Assembly: GCF_001509555.1 (NCBI RefSeq)
Contig: NZ_LMAS01000012.1
Location: 19,570 to 83,569, forward strand
DNA length: 64,000 nt
Direction of reading: 5' to 3'
Source of the DNA: Bacillus sp. FJAT-29937
Lineage (GTDB): Bacteria; Bacillota; Bacilli; Bacillales; Cytobacillaceae
The notes under the pieces are model-generated. The model was not told where the DNA came from. It did not search any database and worked only from the letters and a program-made list of their open reading frames with translations. Position numbers and translations under genes: made by a program. Positions 26,792 to 36,283 of this stretch are shown here, one piece after another; positions within the stretch are counted from its first letter, which is position 1; each line of letters opens with the position of its first letter.

Positions 26792-27556
26792 CTAGAATCG
26801 TAATGATAAGCAGCTTAAACCACCATCTAATTTACGGAATTCAGACATATCAAGCTCAATCGTTTGATACCCAGCTTCATTAATCATTTGCTTTGTTTTT
26901 GGATAGCCAGCTGGGATAATAACATAGTCATTAACGCGGATGCAGTTTGCCGCATATTCTTCCTCAGCCGGCACAATGATTTTCTTGTAAGAAGCAAAGT
27001 CAGGATGGTTGATAAACTCTCCTGCTAGAACCATTGTCTCGTTTCCTAAATAAGAAATACCGGTTTTCAAATGGAAGAACTTTTCCAGTTGAATAATGGT
27101 AGCTTTGTAGTTTTCAGATTCAAAGATTGCCTTTAATTGCTCAGCACCCTCTAAATTTGTGCGTTCAGAAAGACCGATATAAAAATGATCCTCTGCTTGA
27201 AGGACATCACCGCCATCTAACGTACCTGGCGCTTTAATATAATAAAGCTTTTCATAATAAGACTTAACAGCAGGCTCCATTTCGATAATCTCGCCGTTTC
27301 TTGTTGGTGCGCCCGGATTTGAAATTACAGCAAATTCTTGTGTTAAAACAGCTGTATCCTCTACAAATGTTGAATCCGGAAAATCAGCATTCTTTGGCAT
27401 GACATGTACTTCCACATTACATTTTTTTAACGCTTCTATATAAGCTTCATGCTGTTCCAACGCTTTTTCATAGATTGGTGTACCTAAATCTGAAGTGGTT
27501 AAGCCATTTACATACGTTTCACCAGGTGTTTTTACGATTGTATTTTTAAACATCAT
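26792..27556 (-). CDS. Dimethylargininase (DDAH)-family amidinohydrolase
   Basis: 254-aa guanidine-modifying enzyme of the pentein fold. It converts N-methylated arginine, or arginine-like substrates, to citrulline plus an amine. Catalytic Cys249 is in GGLSCLSLRF near the C-terminus, the His in FFHLKTG, and the acidic substrate contacts in PDSTFVEDTAVL and DGGDVLQ. It follows the related 27576-28448 gene after 19 nt. Two paralogues side by side suggest either a heteromeric enzyme or two successive substrates. Confidence 0.87.
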   Translation of the reverse strand: MMFKNTIVKTPGETYVNGLTTSDLGTPIYEKALEQHEAYIEALKKCNVEVHVMPKNADFPDSTFVEDTAVLTQEFAVISNPGAPTRNGEIIEMEPAVKSYYEKLYYIKAPGTLDGGDVLQAEDHFYIGLSERTNLEGAEQLKAIFESENYKATIIQLEKFFHLKTGISYLGNETMVLAGEFINHPDFASYKKIIVPAEEEYAANCIRVNDYVIIPAGYPKTKQMINEAGYQTIELDMSEFRKLDGGLSCLSLRF

Positions 27557-27575
27557 TTTTCCTCCTAAAAGTCGG

Positions 27576-28448
27576 TTAGTTACGGATAACAGGGCCAGTT
27601 AGACAAGTTGGTCCGCCTGTACCTAAGTAAGAGATTTCACGGCCTTTGTATTCATAAACTGTTGCTCCGGCATCAATTAATTGTTGCTTCGTGGAAGGGT
27701 TTCCAGAAACCATCATACAAACTCTAGGTGCTAATGCTAACACGTTGCAGCCAAGGTTATGATATTCCTCTTCAGGAACTTCAATTAATTGAATACCTTT
27801 CTCGATAAGCAATTGTCTAAAGAATACCGGCATTAATCTTGAATAAACTACAGCTAAGTTGGCATCTACCATGCTTATAAAAGACATAAGGTGCAGACAC
27901 TCTGCTTCCCCCTGATCATGCGGGAGTTGAACAACAATGAAGTCATCTACCAAATCCTTCGTCATTTCTTTAATCTGGCGTATGGCCTCATCATTCGTTC
28001 TGTAGCCACGGCCTACAACAAGTGTACGGTCATCTAACCAGACAATGTCTCCTCCGTCTGCCATTGCATTCCCTGTTAGCTCCCCAATAATTGGTATGTT
28101 CTTTTCCTGAAGGAATTGTTTATAGACCAGTGCTTCACTTTGACGGAGTTTTTTCCCTGATTTTAAAATAATTGCACCCTTACCTGTAAATTTGACTGGA
28201 TCATGGGCATAAATGGAGTCTAGGCCAACTTGACCTGAAGCAGGTAAATATTCAATATTTTCGACATGCTTGCTAAGGATGGAAAGGAATTCTTCATATT
28301 CCTTCTGTGCCTCGGCAAAATTGGGTTCCTCTATGTAATTAAATCTCTCCCATTCCTTACTTAAGTTTTCTTGGCTAATGAAAGCATCGTTTGGGTGTTT
28401 TACTACTACGGATCTAAGTTGTTTGTACATAGATTGACAGTAATCCAC
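27576..28448 (-). CDS. Amidinotransferase/DDAH-fold enzyme (second paralogue)
   Basis: About 290 aa from the GTG at 28448, which has AAAGGAGGGG 5 nt upstream. Pentein-fold signatures: DPVKFTGKG, ADGGDIVWLDDRTLVVGRG, the His in ECLHLMSFISMVD and the catalytic Cys282 in GGPTCLTGP. More like arginine deiminase/amidinotransferase homologues than its neighbour. First gene of the operon, driven by a sigma-A promoter at 28512-28540 and divergent from an IclR regulator. Confidence 0.83.
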   Translation of the reverse strand: MDYCQSMYKQLRSVVVKHPNDAFISQENLSKEWERFNYIEEPNFAEAQKEYEEFLSILSKHVENIEYLPASGQVGLDSIYAHDPVKFTGKGAIILKSGKKLRQSEALVYKQFLQEKNIPIIGELTGNAMADGGDIVWLDDRTLVVGRGYRTNDEAIRQIKEMTKDLVDDFIVVQLPHDQGEAECLHLMSFISMVDANLAVVYSRLMPVFFRQLLIEKGIQLIEVPEEEYHNLGCNVLALAPRVCMMVSGNPSTKQQLIDAGATVYEYKGREISYLGTGGPTCLTGPVIRN

Positions 28449-28474
28449 TCGAACCCCTCCTTTTTCCACCTATC

Positions 28475-28487
28475 GGAATTTAATTCC
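28475..28487. promoter_or_regulatory. GGAATTTAATTCC palindrome, likely IclR operator
   Basis: Perfect 13-bp palindrome downstream of the operon promoter, with a GGAATT half site again at 28495 and a GAATTGAAGGAATC segment near 28549. It sits in the divergent region between the IclR gene and the amidinohydrolase operon. Confidence 0.5.
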
Positions 28488-28511
28488 TCTGTTAGGAATT
28501 GTATATTTCTG

Positions 28512-28540
28512 ATATTATAGTAGAAAAAGGAACATGTCAA
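28512..28540 (-). promoter_or_regulatory. Sigma-A promoter of the amidinohydrolase operon
   Basis: Minus strand TTGACA (28535-28540), 17 bp spacer, TAATAT (28512-28517). Followed by the GGAATTTAATTCC palindrome. Confidence 0.7.
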
Positions 28541-28623
28541 TATTTTTCGAATTGAAGGAATCTTTTAATTTTCAATATTTTATATATAATAGAAATATAT
28601 AAATGGAATGGGAGAACAAAATT

Positions 28624-29361
28624 ATGCAAACGATTGACCGTGCTATGCAAGTAACGAGCGCCTTAGCAAATAGTCAGGATAAAATGTGGCTGTCCATAAC
28701 AGATTTATCAAAAGAGTGTGATTTGCCAGCAAGTACAATGCACAGACTTTTACAAGCAATGAAAAAACACGGACTTGTTCAGCAAGATCCCGATTCAAAA
28801 CTATATTCTTTAGGTAACACTTGGCTTGAATATGGGTTGCAGCTATATGACAGTTTTGATTTTGTTAATTTAATTCGTCCAGAAATGGAGAAATTAATGC
28901 TAGAGGCAGAAGAGAGTATTTATTATAGTAAATCAATTGGAGTGGAATCGATTGTTGTTGAACGAATTGATTGCCCAACCAACCCGATTCGTATTAATGA
29001 TCAATTAGGAATACGGATCCCGATGAATATCGGAGCTGCCAATAAAACGATGCTTGCACATATGCCTGCTGAGGAAATGATGAATATCGTAAATATGATC
29101 GTGAAAGAAGAAGAAAAGATGAGCTTCTTAAATATGCTCAAACAAATCAGATCTCAAGGCTACGGAATTAGCCATGGAGAAAGAACGGAAGGTACATCAT
29201 CTGTAGCAGCACCGGTTTTCAACCAATGGAATGATTTAATAGGTGCCGTCAGTATTGGATATGTTAATTTCAATGCATCTAAAAACCGGCATGATTTTTT
29301 AATCAATAAAGTGATTGAAACCGGAAAGCGTATTTCGGCAAAATTAGGGTCCAGACGATAA
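28624..29361 (+). CDS. IclR-family transcriptional regulator
   Basis: About 245 aa. N-terminal winged helix (SITDLSKECDLPASTMHRLLQAM) and a C-terminal IclR effector domain (GVESIVVERID, GAANKTMLAHMP, GISHGERTEGTSSVAAPVF). ATG at 28624 has GGGAG 9 nt upstream. Divergent from the amidinohydrolase/permease/rocB operon, which it probably controls in response to the guanidino substrate. Confidence 0.9.
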   Translation: MQTIDRAMQVTSALANSQDKMWLSITDLSKECDLPASTMHRLLQAMKKHGLVQQDPDSKLYSLGNTWLEYGLQLYDSFDFVNLIRPEMEKLMLEAEESIYYSKSIGVESIVVERIDCPTNPIRINDQLGIRIPMNIGAANKTMLAHMPAEEMMNIVNMIVKEEEKMSFLNMLKQIRSQGYGISHGERTEGTSSVAAPVFNQWNDLIGAVSIGYVNFNASKNRHDFLINKVIETGKRISAKLGSRR

Positions 29362-29382
29362 TCCTGCTGGAAACATGAAGAT

Positions 29383-29425
29383 GAGCCTAAACCAATCCTT
29401 ATGGACTGCACTAGGCTCTTTTTTT
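29383..29425 (+). terminator. Terminator of the IclR gene
   Basis: GAGCCTA (29383-29389) pairs with TAGGCTC (29412-29418), followed by a run of seven T. Confidence 0.75.
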
Positions 29426-29447
29426 AACATATTTCCTCAACTGATAT

Positions 29448-30230
29448 TTAATCCTGTGGTCTAATCTTACTTTTTCTTCTCAACCTTCGATTATAGTTCT
29501 TATACGAGATAATCTTGTTATACATCGACGAATCTCTAAAACGGCTGAATCCGCCCAGGTACGGTGCCCAATTAGCCTCAATAAACCAAACACGTCCGAA
29601 TTCGTCCACCGCCAAATCATGCCCCCAAATAGCTTGATCTTTATATGTGTGCAGAAGACAATTCGAGACAGCTATGGCCAGATGATCTAAATCAGCCATC
29701 GTTTTTACTAAGTCTAGGTTTTGAATATTTGAATTTAATAGCGTCTCATCAACCGCAAGAAACTCTGCCCCCTGCATTAAATTAGTCACAAAATAACCAC
29801 TTTGTGCCACCTTTCCATTTTTCCCTGTAATCACCCACTCAGTTTCCTCTTGTTTTCTTTGAACAATATAGCGAAAATCAATTGGTTTTCCGTCAATTTT
29901 TGCTAGGGGGATGCAGTACTGTACAAGTGAGTTTCGCCCAATTCGTCTTTTTTGTAAAAATCGCTCAAGCTTGCTTTTTCCTTCGATGATGATTTCACGA
30001 TTCTCGACATGGACTATATACTTATTTGTACTAGCTTCCATTACCTTCATCAACCCCCTGCCCGCAGTTCCGCCGGAAGGCTTAATGACGACCTCTTTAT
30101 AAGCATTCATCATCTCCCAAAATCGATTAATCGAAAATATATAGGTTTCAGGCAAATATTGAGCCAAATCCTCACATTGCAATAAAAGCTGATGCTTGTC
30201 CCATTTATTTCTTCTAGAATCTATTGGCAA
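29448..30230 (-). CDS. YheC/YheD-family ATP-grasp protein (spore coat associated)
   Basis: 260-aa ATP-grasp fold of the YheCD family, linked in Bacillus to the spore coat. Visible parts: EVVIKPSGGTAGRGLMKV (ATP-binding), the central DFRYIVQR and the metal-binding GHDLAVDEFGRVWFIEANWAP. Shorter than YheC/YheD (350-450 aa), because the N-terminal extension is missing. Isolated gene. Confidence 0.82.
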   Translation of the reverse strand: MPIDSRRNKWDKHQLLLQCEDLAQYLPETYIFSINRFWEMMNAYKEVVIKPSGGTAGRGLMKVMEASTNKYIVHVENREIIIEGKSKLERFLQKRRIGRNSLVQYCIPLAKIDGKPIDFRYIVQRKQEETEWVITGKNGKVAQSGYFVTNLMQGAEFLAVDETLLNSNIQNLDLVKTMADLDHLAIAVSNCLLHTYKDQAIWGHDLAVDEFGRVWFIEANWAPYLGGFSRFRDSSMYNKIISYKNYNRRLRRKSKIRPQD

Positions 30231-30324
30231 TGACCATCACACCTTCATCATTTTACTTACTATATGTGTATTTCTAATGAAACGCTTGTTTCATTGCCTA
30301 AAATTTAATCACCTCTGAAAAAGG

Positions 30325-30367
30325 AAAGAACCCCTTGAGATTACGTTTAGTAATGTCAAAGGGTTCT
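30325..30367 (-). terminator. Terminator after the YkvI-like gene
   Basis: Minus strand GAACCCTTTGA...TCAAGGGGTTC followed by TTTCCTTTTT, just after the stop at 30374. Confidence 0.7.
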
Positions 30368-30373
30368 CCTGTT

Positions 30374-31450
30374 TTAAGAAGCGATTTTTTCCGCTTGCTG
30401 ATTATTATTTTTTTTCCCTCTTACCCAATAAACAATAACTGCTGCAATTAAAGCAAAGCCAAGATAACCAGTAATTGGATATAATGTTCCAACCAATTTA
30501 GTAAATCCTACGAAGCTTGCTGCAAATCCGGCAAATCCAATTGCTGTGACAAATCCTTTAAATTTCATTGTGCCTGGCTTCATTACGCGTACGGCGAAGC
30601 CATAAAGCATACCTACTGCCGTATTAAAAATCATCGCTAACAGGACAATTGACATCAAAATTCCGACAATTGGTGAAATTTCATTTGCCAAGTAAAGCAT
30701 TGGAATGTCTAAACCGCCAATATCGTCCAGTCTTGTATACATGCCGACATTAATTAGAATTAGCATAAGACCTAGACCGACTCCGCCAAGAATACCGCCC
30801 ATTCCTGAGATCTTCAAATTCTTTGTCGTACCACCCATAACGGCAAGCATTGGAATCGCACATGTGATATTAAAAGAAACATACAATAAGCCTGAAAGGA
30901 ACCAGTTTGAGGCAGCAGAATCCTGCCCTTCAGCGATTATATTTAGCTCTGCAAAGCTTGTATCCATTGTGAATAACGCATAAGCAGCAATTACTAAAAC
31001 TAACACAATTAATGCAGGAGTAATACTTCCAATAATATTAAGAACCTTTTCCACATTAAAGAAGCAAGTTACGATCGTTAAAATCACCATAATTAAACTT
31101 CCGATTGCGCTTGGAATGCCAAATTGCTGTTGGAATGTTGAACCAGCACCAGCGAACATAATTACAGCTACTCCAAATAAGAAGAACGTAATGATAAAGT
31201 CGACTGCAATTCCTAAATATTTTCCACAAATACTATATACGACGTTTTTATGGGAATCTGTTTGCAGACGGCTCCCAATTTGAATAATATTCATTCCTAA
31301 AAACGCAAATAGTAAGGTTGCCAAGATTGCTCCAAAAAAACCTAACCATCCAAAGCTAGTAAAGAACTGCAATACCTCTTGTCCAGAAGCAAACCCGGCT
31401 CCGACTACTGTACCAATGTATGCACCTGCCATCTGAATACTCTTTTTCAT
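30374..31450 (-). CDS. YkvI-family membrane transporter
   Basis: 358 aa with about 10 hydrophobic segments. The APC-fold start is QMAGAYIGTVVGAGFASGQEVLQFF, typical of YkvI/YhjB-like putative amino-acid transporters. It is the last gene of the string RpiR - M20 - GNAT - racemase, 89 bp after the racemase stop, with a terminator behind it. Context suggests that it imports the D-amino acid handled by the upstream enzymes. Confidence 0.8.
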   Translation of the reverse strand: MKKSIQMAGAYIGTVVGAGFASGQEVLQFFTSFGWLGFFGAILATLLFAFLGMNIIQIGSRLQTDSHKNVVYSICGKYLGIAVDFIITFFLFGVAVIMFAGAGSTFQQQFGIPSAIGSLIMVILTIVTCFFNVEKVLNIIGSITPALIVLVLVIAAYALFTMDTSFAELNIIAEGQDSAASNWFLSGLLYVSFNITCAIPMLAVMGGTTKNLKISGMGGILGGVGLGLMLILINVGMYTRLDDIGGLDIPMLYLANEISPIVGILMSIVLLAMIFNTAVGMLYGFAVRVMKPGTMKFKGFVTAIGFAGFAASFVGFTKLVGTLYPITGYLGFALIAAVIVYWVRGKKNNNQQAEKIAS

Positions 31451-31539
31451 AAAGGCCCCCGTATAATTGAATTTTTTGAAAACTTATTTTATAAAGGAGC
31501 AGAAGGCGTTCCTTTGCCTTCAACCCTTTTTAAAAATAA

Positions 31540-32646
31540 TTAGGAAAAAACTTTTTCAGCAATTGTATATTGTTTGATTGTATCTCTGTTTGGCTTATAT
31601 CCAATTCCAGGTGTATCAGGAACTGTGATAAAACCATCCTTTACAACTACTTCTGGATCAATGATGTCTTTGTCCCAATAACGAGAAGATCCAGCCGTAT
31701 CCCCTGGCAGTATGAAATTATCTAAAGTTGTGAGTGCAATATTATGTGCTCTGCCGATTCCCGATTCAAGCATTCCTCCACACCAAACTGGAATATCATG
31801 CTGCTTACATAGGTCATGGATTTGTTTTGACTCTGTCAATCCACCAACACGGCCAATTTTAATATTTATAATTTTGCAGCTTCCTAATTCTATTGCTTTA
31901 CGAGTATCTTCATATGAATGAATACTTTCATCTAAGCAAACTGGCGTATTAATTTGTTTCTGAAGTGTGGCATGATCGATAATATCATCAGATGCTAATG
32001 GCTGTTCAATCATCATAAGATCAAATTCATCCAAGGCACGCAGATGATCGATATCTTCTAAGCGGTATGCCGAGTTAGCATCAGCCATTAACGGAACATT
32101 AGGGAAATGCTTTCTGACTTCCCTCATCACATCTACATCCCAGCCTGGCTTGATTTTCACTTTCATCCGCTTATAGCCTTCCGTTACATACTCATCAATC
32201 AATTTCAGAAGGTCATCAACTGTATTTTGGATGCCAATACTGATGCCAACTTCAATCTTTGATTTTTCTCCGCCGAGTGCTTTCGCTAGTGAAATTCCTT
32301 GTTCTTGAGTATAAAGATCCCAAACGGCTCCCTCAAGGGTAGATTTTGCCATATTATTTTTCCGAATGTAAGAAAAGATTTCCGATACCTCGTCGGGATG
32401 TTTAATTTCTTTATTTAATAATTCTGGTATAAGAAAATCCTCTAACATATGCCAATTAGTCTTTAGCGTTTCTTCACTGTACCAAGGCGAATGGAAGGCA
32501 ACCGATTCGCCCCAGCCGCTATTACCATTTTCATCCTTTGCTTCAAGCAATATAAAATCCCTGTCTTGCATTGTTCCAAAGCTTGTTGTAAAAGGAGATT
32601 TCATTCTCATCTTTAATTGACGCAAAGTAATTTCTTTTAATTTCAT
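31540..32646 (-). CDS. N-succinyl/N-acylamino-acid racemase (OSBS family)
   Basis: 368-aa enolase-superfamily enzyme. The catalytic Lys pair and metal ligands are visible: KVKIKPG (K-x-K), ADANSAY (Asp), IEQPL (Glu), CLDESIHS (Asp) and NIKIGRVGG (second Lys). Family members act as o-succinylbenzoate synthase, N-succinylamino-acid racemase or both. No men genes are present. The adjacent GNAT and M20 genes match the Geobacillus kaustophilus pathway: a D-amino acid is N-succinylated, racemised here and released as the L-form. Racemase is therefore favoured. Confidence 0.87.
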   Translation of the reverse strand: MKLKEITLRQLKMRMKSPFTTSFGTMQDRDFILLEAKDENGNSGWGESVAFHSPWYSEETLKTNWHMLEDFLIPELLNKEIKHPDEVSEIFSYIRKNNMAKSTLEGAVWDLYTQEQGISLAKALGGEKSKIEVGISIGIQNTVDDLLKLIDEYVTEGYKRMKVKIKPGWDVDVMREVRKHFPNVPLMADANSAYRLEDIDHLRALDEFDLMMIEQPLASDDIIDHATLQKQINTPVCLDESIHSYEDTRKAIELGSCKIINIKIGRVGGLTESKQIHDLCKQHDIPVWCGGMLESGIGRAHNIALTTLDNFILPGDTAGSSRYWDKDIIDPEVVVKDGFITVPDTPGIGYKPNRDTIKQYTIAEKVFS

Positions 32647-32663
32647 TGGAATCCACCTTTTCC

Positions 32664-33506
32664 CTATTTAATACTTAGATTTCTAAGCTTCGTTAAAACA
32701 TAATAATGAACTGGTTCATTTGTTGTTTTTTGCAGAGAAACTACAGCATAACCTGACTCAAAGAGTTGCTGAAAAACATTTCTTGTCTTAAATCGCCAGT
32801 CAATGGCAAGCTCATGATCAGTTTTTTTCAACTCTTGAAAATTTGCAGGTACTGGTACGAGCAGCGGGTGATCGATATTAGTTAAATTAGTCATCATTTC
32901 TTGATCTAAATCTCCTAATTTTGGCTGGCCATTGCTTGTTGTCTCCCATTCAATCAAATGGATTCCTTCGCTGGACTGAACGTCATTCAAACTTTGATTG
33001 TCTGCGACATGCTCACTATTAATCCACCAATCTATTTGAAACCGATCAGACGGCAGCCCGCTATTCAGTCCGTCCTCCATTTCACCGTAGCAATTTTCAA
33101 TATAGGTGCAACAGATGCCGCGAAGCTTATTCATATTGAGGTAGGCATTCCTGCTTTCAAGCGGGTCGAATGTCCAAATGATCAATTCGTATCCCTTTTC
33201 GGCAGCTACTCTTTTTTGTTCCCATTTTAATTGTGCACCAATCCCTTTTTCCTGATACTCCGGGTGGATTCCGAGCATATGAGAGCAGAGATAGGATTGC
33301 TTTTGATCAAATCCAGCAAATCCGTAGCTGAATCCAACTAGTTCTTCTTGGTCGAAAGCACCTAACATAATACCGCCATTTTTTGCAGCCGTAACTGTTT
33401 GATGAATTGGAATGGCACTAATATTCCATACTTCTTCTTCTAGCTTCTGAACAAGCTTCATTTCATTGCTGCTGTGTAAAGTCCGGATTTCAAAATTTCC
33501 ATTCAA
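32664..33506 (-). CDS. GNAT-family N-succinyl/acetyltransferase
   Basis: About 280 aa from the TTG at 33506, which has GAAGGTGA 5 nt upstream. N-terminal GNAT fold with the acyl-CoA loop [15 protein letters not shown] (Q-x-x-G-x-G/A pattern) and a C-terminal extension seen in the Geobacillus succinyltransferase group. Between the M20 deacylase and the racemase in one operon. Inferred reaction: succinyl-CoA + D-amino acid to N-succinyl-D-amino acid. Confidence 0.8.
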   Translation of the reverse strand: MNGNFEIRTLHSSNEMKLVQKLEEEVWNISAIPIHQTVTAAKNGGIMLGAFDQEELVGFSYGFAGFDQKQSYLCSHMLGIHPEYQEKGIGAQLKWEQKRVAAEKGYELIIWTFDPLESRNAYLNMNKLRGICCTYIENCYGEMEDGLNSGLPSDRFQIDWWINSEHVADNQSLNDVQSSEGIHLIEWETTSNGQPKLGDLDQEMMTNLTNIDHPLLVPVPANFQELKKTDHELAIDWRFKTRNVFQQLFESGYAVVSLQKTTNEPVHYYVLTKLRNLSIK

Positions 33507-33519
33507 GATAATCACCTTC

Positions 33520-34644
33520 TTAGTTGTCTGCAAATGTGTTCATAATGGTTCTCGTAAGAATTTCAATTCCTGAGAACATCGCTTCATGATTAAATGTCAT
33601 GTTCGGATGATGGAGGCCAGGCGTTAATCCGCAGCCAAGTCCTAGCATTGTTGCTTTTATGTTTGGTCTCATTAAAGTATAAAAGTGAAAATCTTCTCCG
33701 CCAGAAGAAATAATCGGCTCTTTCAGCCCTTTTTCACCTAGCGTATCGATAATAGCCTGCTTCATAAACTCCACTGCTTCCAAATCAACCTCTGCCGCAG
33801 CTACACTTGCTTTTGTTTCGTATGAAATGTCTACTCCATACAATAAACTTATTTGCTTAAAAATATTTTCGATTTTCTCCGTAAGCTCGTCCATTACTTG
33901 ATTCGATTGCGCTCGTACATCAAGGCTAAAGGATGCTTTACCAGGTATAATATTGCCTGAATCGCCGCCGGCATGGAATTTAGTCATTTTCGCCGAATAC
34001 GGAACCATTGGATTTAAATGAATGCCTTTTATTTCACTAACGATCGCGGCGCCAATTTCAATGGCATTTTGACCTAGATGCGGCCTTGCTCCATGAGCAT
34101 CTTCACCAATTATTTCACCGGTAATAAACTTAGCCGCTCCATGATAAACGGCAGGTACCGCATACCCATCTTCAAGCTCCTGAACAGGTCTTAGATGAAC
34201 ACCGTAAAGATAGTCAACATCGTCTACCACATGATTCTCGATCAATTTCAATGCCCCTGTCCCTTTTTCTTCAGCAGGCTGGAAAATAAATTTAAGCTTT
34301 CCCTTGTTCTGAAAGTTGATTTTCTTAAGCAGCAGCATCGTTCCAATGATCATCGTCATATGAGAGTCATGCCCGCACGAATGGTTTGCTTTAAAGGTTC
34401 CATTCACTTCCTGCCATAGAGCGTCAATATCTGTTCGCAATCCCACACAAAAATCTCCGCTTCCGACTTCGGCAACTAGACCTGTACAATCATCAAAGGT
34501 TTGTACATGAAAGCCTTGCTCCTCAAGAAATGTTTGGATATATTCAGTCGTTTTGTACTCTTCCCAGCTAATCTCTGGATGTTGATGAAAATAATCAAAT
34601 AGGGAGTTAATAGTTGGTTTAAGTTGTGCTAAGTGTTCTTTCAA
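33520..34644 (-). CDS. M20-family N-acyl-amino-acid deacylase (desuccinylase)
   Basis: 374-aa M20D amidohydrolase. Zinc/manganese ligands: CGHDSHM (Cys-Gly-His), PAEEKGTGA (Glu-Glu), and the His in GVHL and in LHHPNM. The dimerisation domain lies in the middle. Similar to hippurate/acyl-amino-acid hydrolases and carboxypeptidases. Overlaps the RpiR gene by 4 nt. In this operon it should hydrolyse N-succinyl-L-amino acid stereospecifically, pulling the racemisation toward L. Confidence 0.83.
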   Translation of the reverse strand: MKEHLAQLKPTINSLFDYFHQHPEISWEEYKTTEYIQTFLEEQGFHVQTFDDCTGLVAEVGSGDFCVGLRTDIDALWQEVNGTFKANHSCGHDSHMTMIIGTMLLLKKINFQNKGKLKFIFQPAEEKGTGALKLIENHVVDDVDYLYGVHLRPVQELEDGYAVPAVYHGAAKFITGEIIGEDAHGARPHLGQNAIEIGAAIVSEIKGIHLNPMVPYSAKMTKFHAGGDSGNIIPGKASFSLDVRAQSNQVMDELTEKIENIFKQISLLYGVDISYETKASVAAAEVDLEAVEFMKQAIIDTLGEKGLKEPIISSGGEDFHFYTLMRPNIKATMLGLGCGLTPGLHHPNMTFNHEAMFSGIEILTRTIMNTFADN

Positions 34645-35501
34645 GTAACTTCCCCTCCATCAATAAAGAAATAATCTTTAAATAGTTCTTCATATTGCTC
34701 TTTGCGTTTTTGAAAGCGATTTGAATTTTTTACTGTTACACCGGCAACAACAGCATTTAAGAAAGAAAATAGGGCTGTTGACGTATCTATGCTAGATTTA
34801 TTAAAAGGAAAAATCGGAAATAGCATGTCGGAAAATTCACTTATCGGTGATTGAGGGGAATCTGTAATCCCGATAATAGTTGCACCCTGCTGCTTTGCCA
34901 ATTTTGCAATTTGGATCGTCTCTTTTAAATAACGGTGAAAAGAGATGGCCATCATGACAGATTGACTATTCATTCCACTTAACGTGAATACAATATCATC
35001 TGAATCTGAACGTACTAATTTAACCCGATCCTTCACTAAACTAAGTGTAAAAGACAGCCAATATGCTGCCGGGAATGATGTTCCCATTCCTGAAATATAG
35101 ATAGCTTCCGCATTTACAAGCTGATCGACCATTCGGGACATTTCATCTTCATTGACGAGCGACATCAATTCTTTAATGCGCTCCCGATCCTTTTCCATAA
35201 CCTTTGAGAAAAAGTTGGGCTCCTCGGCTAACTGCAGCTTTGTTGTGTGATATGTCCCAAGGCTGCTCTCCTGATAAAGCAGCTGTTCCCTGACCTTCTT
35301 TTGCAAATCGGAATAGCCGGATAATGTTATCGCATAACAAAATCGAATAACTGTCGTTTCACTGACTCCAACAATGGAACCGATTTCATTTGCAGATTTC
35401 AAAGCAAAGTCCTTTGGCACTTTAAGAAGATAATTAGCGACTTTTTGCTGTCCCTTTGAGAGCTTATTATAGTTTGCAAGGATAATCTTTTTCAGTTCCA
35501 T
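34641..35501 (-). CDS. RpiR-family regulator (HTH + SIS domain)
   Basis: 286 aa. N-terminal HTH_6 (KGQQKVANYLLKVPKDFALKSANEIGSIVGVSETTVIRFCYAI) and a C-terminal SIS domain with EAIYISGMGTSFPAA. Usually sugar-phosphate sensing, but here it leads an amino-acid operon. ATG has AAGGGG upstream. Two matching 18-bp palindromes at 35518-35565 lie directly upstream, so autoregulation is likely. Confidence 0.88.
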   Translation of the reverse strand: MELKKIILANYNKLSKGQQKVANYLLKVPKDFALKSANEIGSIVGVSETTVIRFCYAITLSGYSDLQKKVREQLLYQESSLGTYHTTKLQLAEEPNFFSKVMEKDRERIKELMSLVNEDEMSRMVDQLVNAEAIYISGMGTSFPAAYWLSFTLSLVKDRVKLVRSDSDDIVFTLSGMNSQSVMMAISFHRYLKETIQIAKLAKQQGATIIGITDSPQSPISEFSDMLFPIFPFNKSSIDTSTALFSFLNAVVAGVTVKNSNRFQKRKEQYEELFKDYFFIDGGEVT

Positions 35502-35517
35502 GTTTTTCCCCTTAAAA

Positions 35518-35565
35518 ATGAAGTGTAGACTTAATTTTGAAAAAATTATGAAGTTTATACTTCAT
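35518..35565. promoter_or_regulatory. Two RpiR operator palindromes, 30 bp apart
   Basis: ATGAAGTTTATACTTCAT (35548-35565) is a near-perfect palindrome. ATGAAGTGTAGACTTAAT (35518-35535) is a second copy with a degenerate right arm. Start-to-start distance is 30 bp, about three helical turns on the same DNA face. Immediately upstream of the RpiR gene. Confidence 0.65.
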
Positions 35566-35775
35566 TTTTATTACTTTATTAAAATAACACATTTCGACAA
35601 AACAAACAATAATTATTCTGAAAATTCGTCAAAAATTGATTGTTATAAATGGTTCGAAACATTGAAGTCTAGAGTGTAATGTCGTTGGCTTCATTTCTCT
35701 GCGCTGGTGATTTCTTCGTACATCAAGGCTTGTTCAATAAATCCAACGACAATTTAGTTTTGAAACAGAAAAAAA

Positions 35776-35802
35776 AATGCATCCTTGCATAAGGTGCATC
35801 TT
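35776..35802 (-). terminator. Terminator of the MltG-like/HTH gene pair
   Basis: Minus strand GATGCACCTTATGCAAGGATGCATTTTTTTTT: stem GATGCAyCTT.../AAGGrTGCAT plus a long T-run. Confidence 0.75.
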
Positions 35803-35809
35803 AATAGGT

Positions 35810-36283
35810 TTATTTAGGAAAAATTATAGATAGAATTTTATCCATATTCATTCCAGATTCGACTTCATAGATTCCAGGCTTCAACTTGTTTGATAATCCC
35901 CGCTTTTCCACTTCATTTGAAAATGTTCTAGCACGATCGATGATTTTTGCTCTTTCCAAACTTCTTCCGACATCAATGCTTGTCATACCTGAAGAAACGT
36001 TCAATACTGTGCGATAAACAACCTTTTCCTCTTTATTGCCGTTATCTTTTTCAGTTTCTGCGGGTTCCTTTTTTTCTGCTTGATTTGCAAGCTGATCCCA
36101 TTCTTTTTCTGTATAAATCACATAGCCTTCAGATGTAAGCTTGTCCTTCATCTCTTCATTCGATAGTTTTTCAACTTTATTATTTGTAGTCGCTTCGGCA
36201 GGACCATTAAAGTACACAATACCGCACAAGGTCGCCGCTGCTAATAGTCCACCTGCAAAGCTGCGCATCGATTTAGCTGTCAT
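35810..36283 (-). CDS. Small YceG/MltG-like (pseudo-LysM) exported protein
   Basis: 157 aa. N-terminal signal/anchor (SFAGGLLAAATLCGIVYF), a Lys/Glu-rich linker (70-88) and a C-terminal domain. The domain, VSSGMTSIDVGRSLERAKIID...LKPGIYEVESGMNMDKILSII, matches the substrate-binding part of MltG endolytic transglycosylases. The catalytic domain is absent, so a cell-wall binding or regulatory role is likely. Overlaps the upstream gene by 11 nt. Confidence 0.68.
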   Translation of the reverse strand: MTAKSMRSFAGGLLAAATLCGIVYFNGPAEATTNNKVEKLSNEEMKDKLTSEGYVIYTEKEWDQLANQAEKKEPAETEKDNGNKEEKVVYRTVLNVSSGMTSIDVGRSLERAKIIDRARTFSNEVEKRGLSNKLKPGIYEVESGMNMDKILSIIFPK

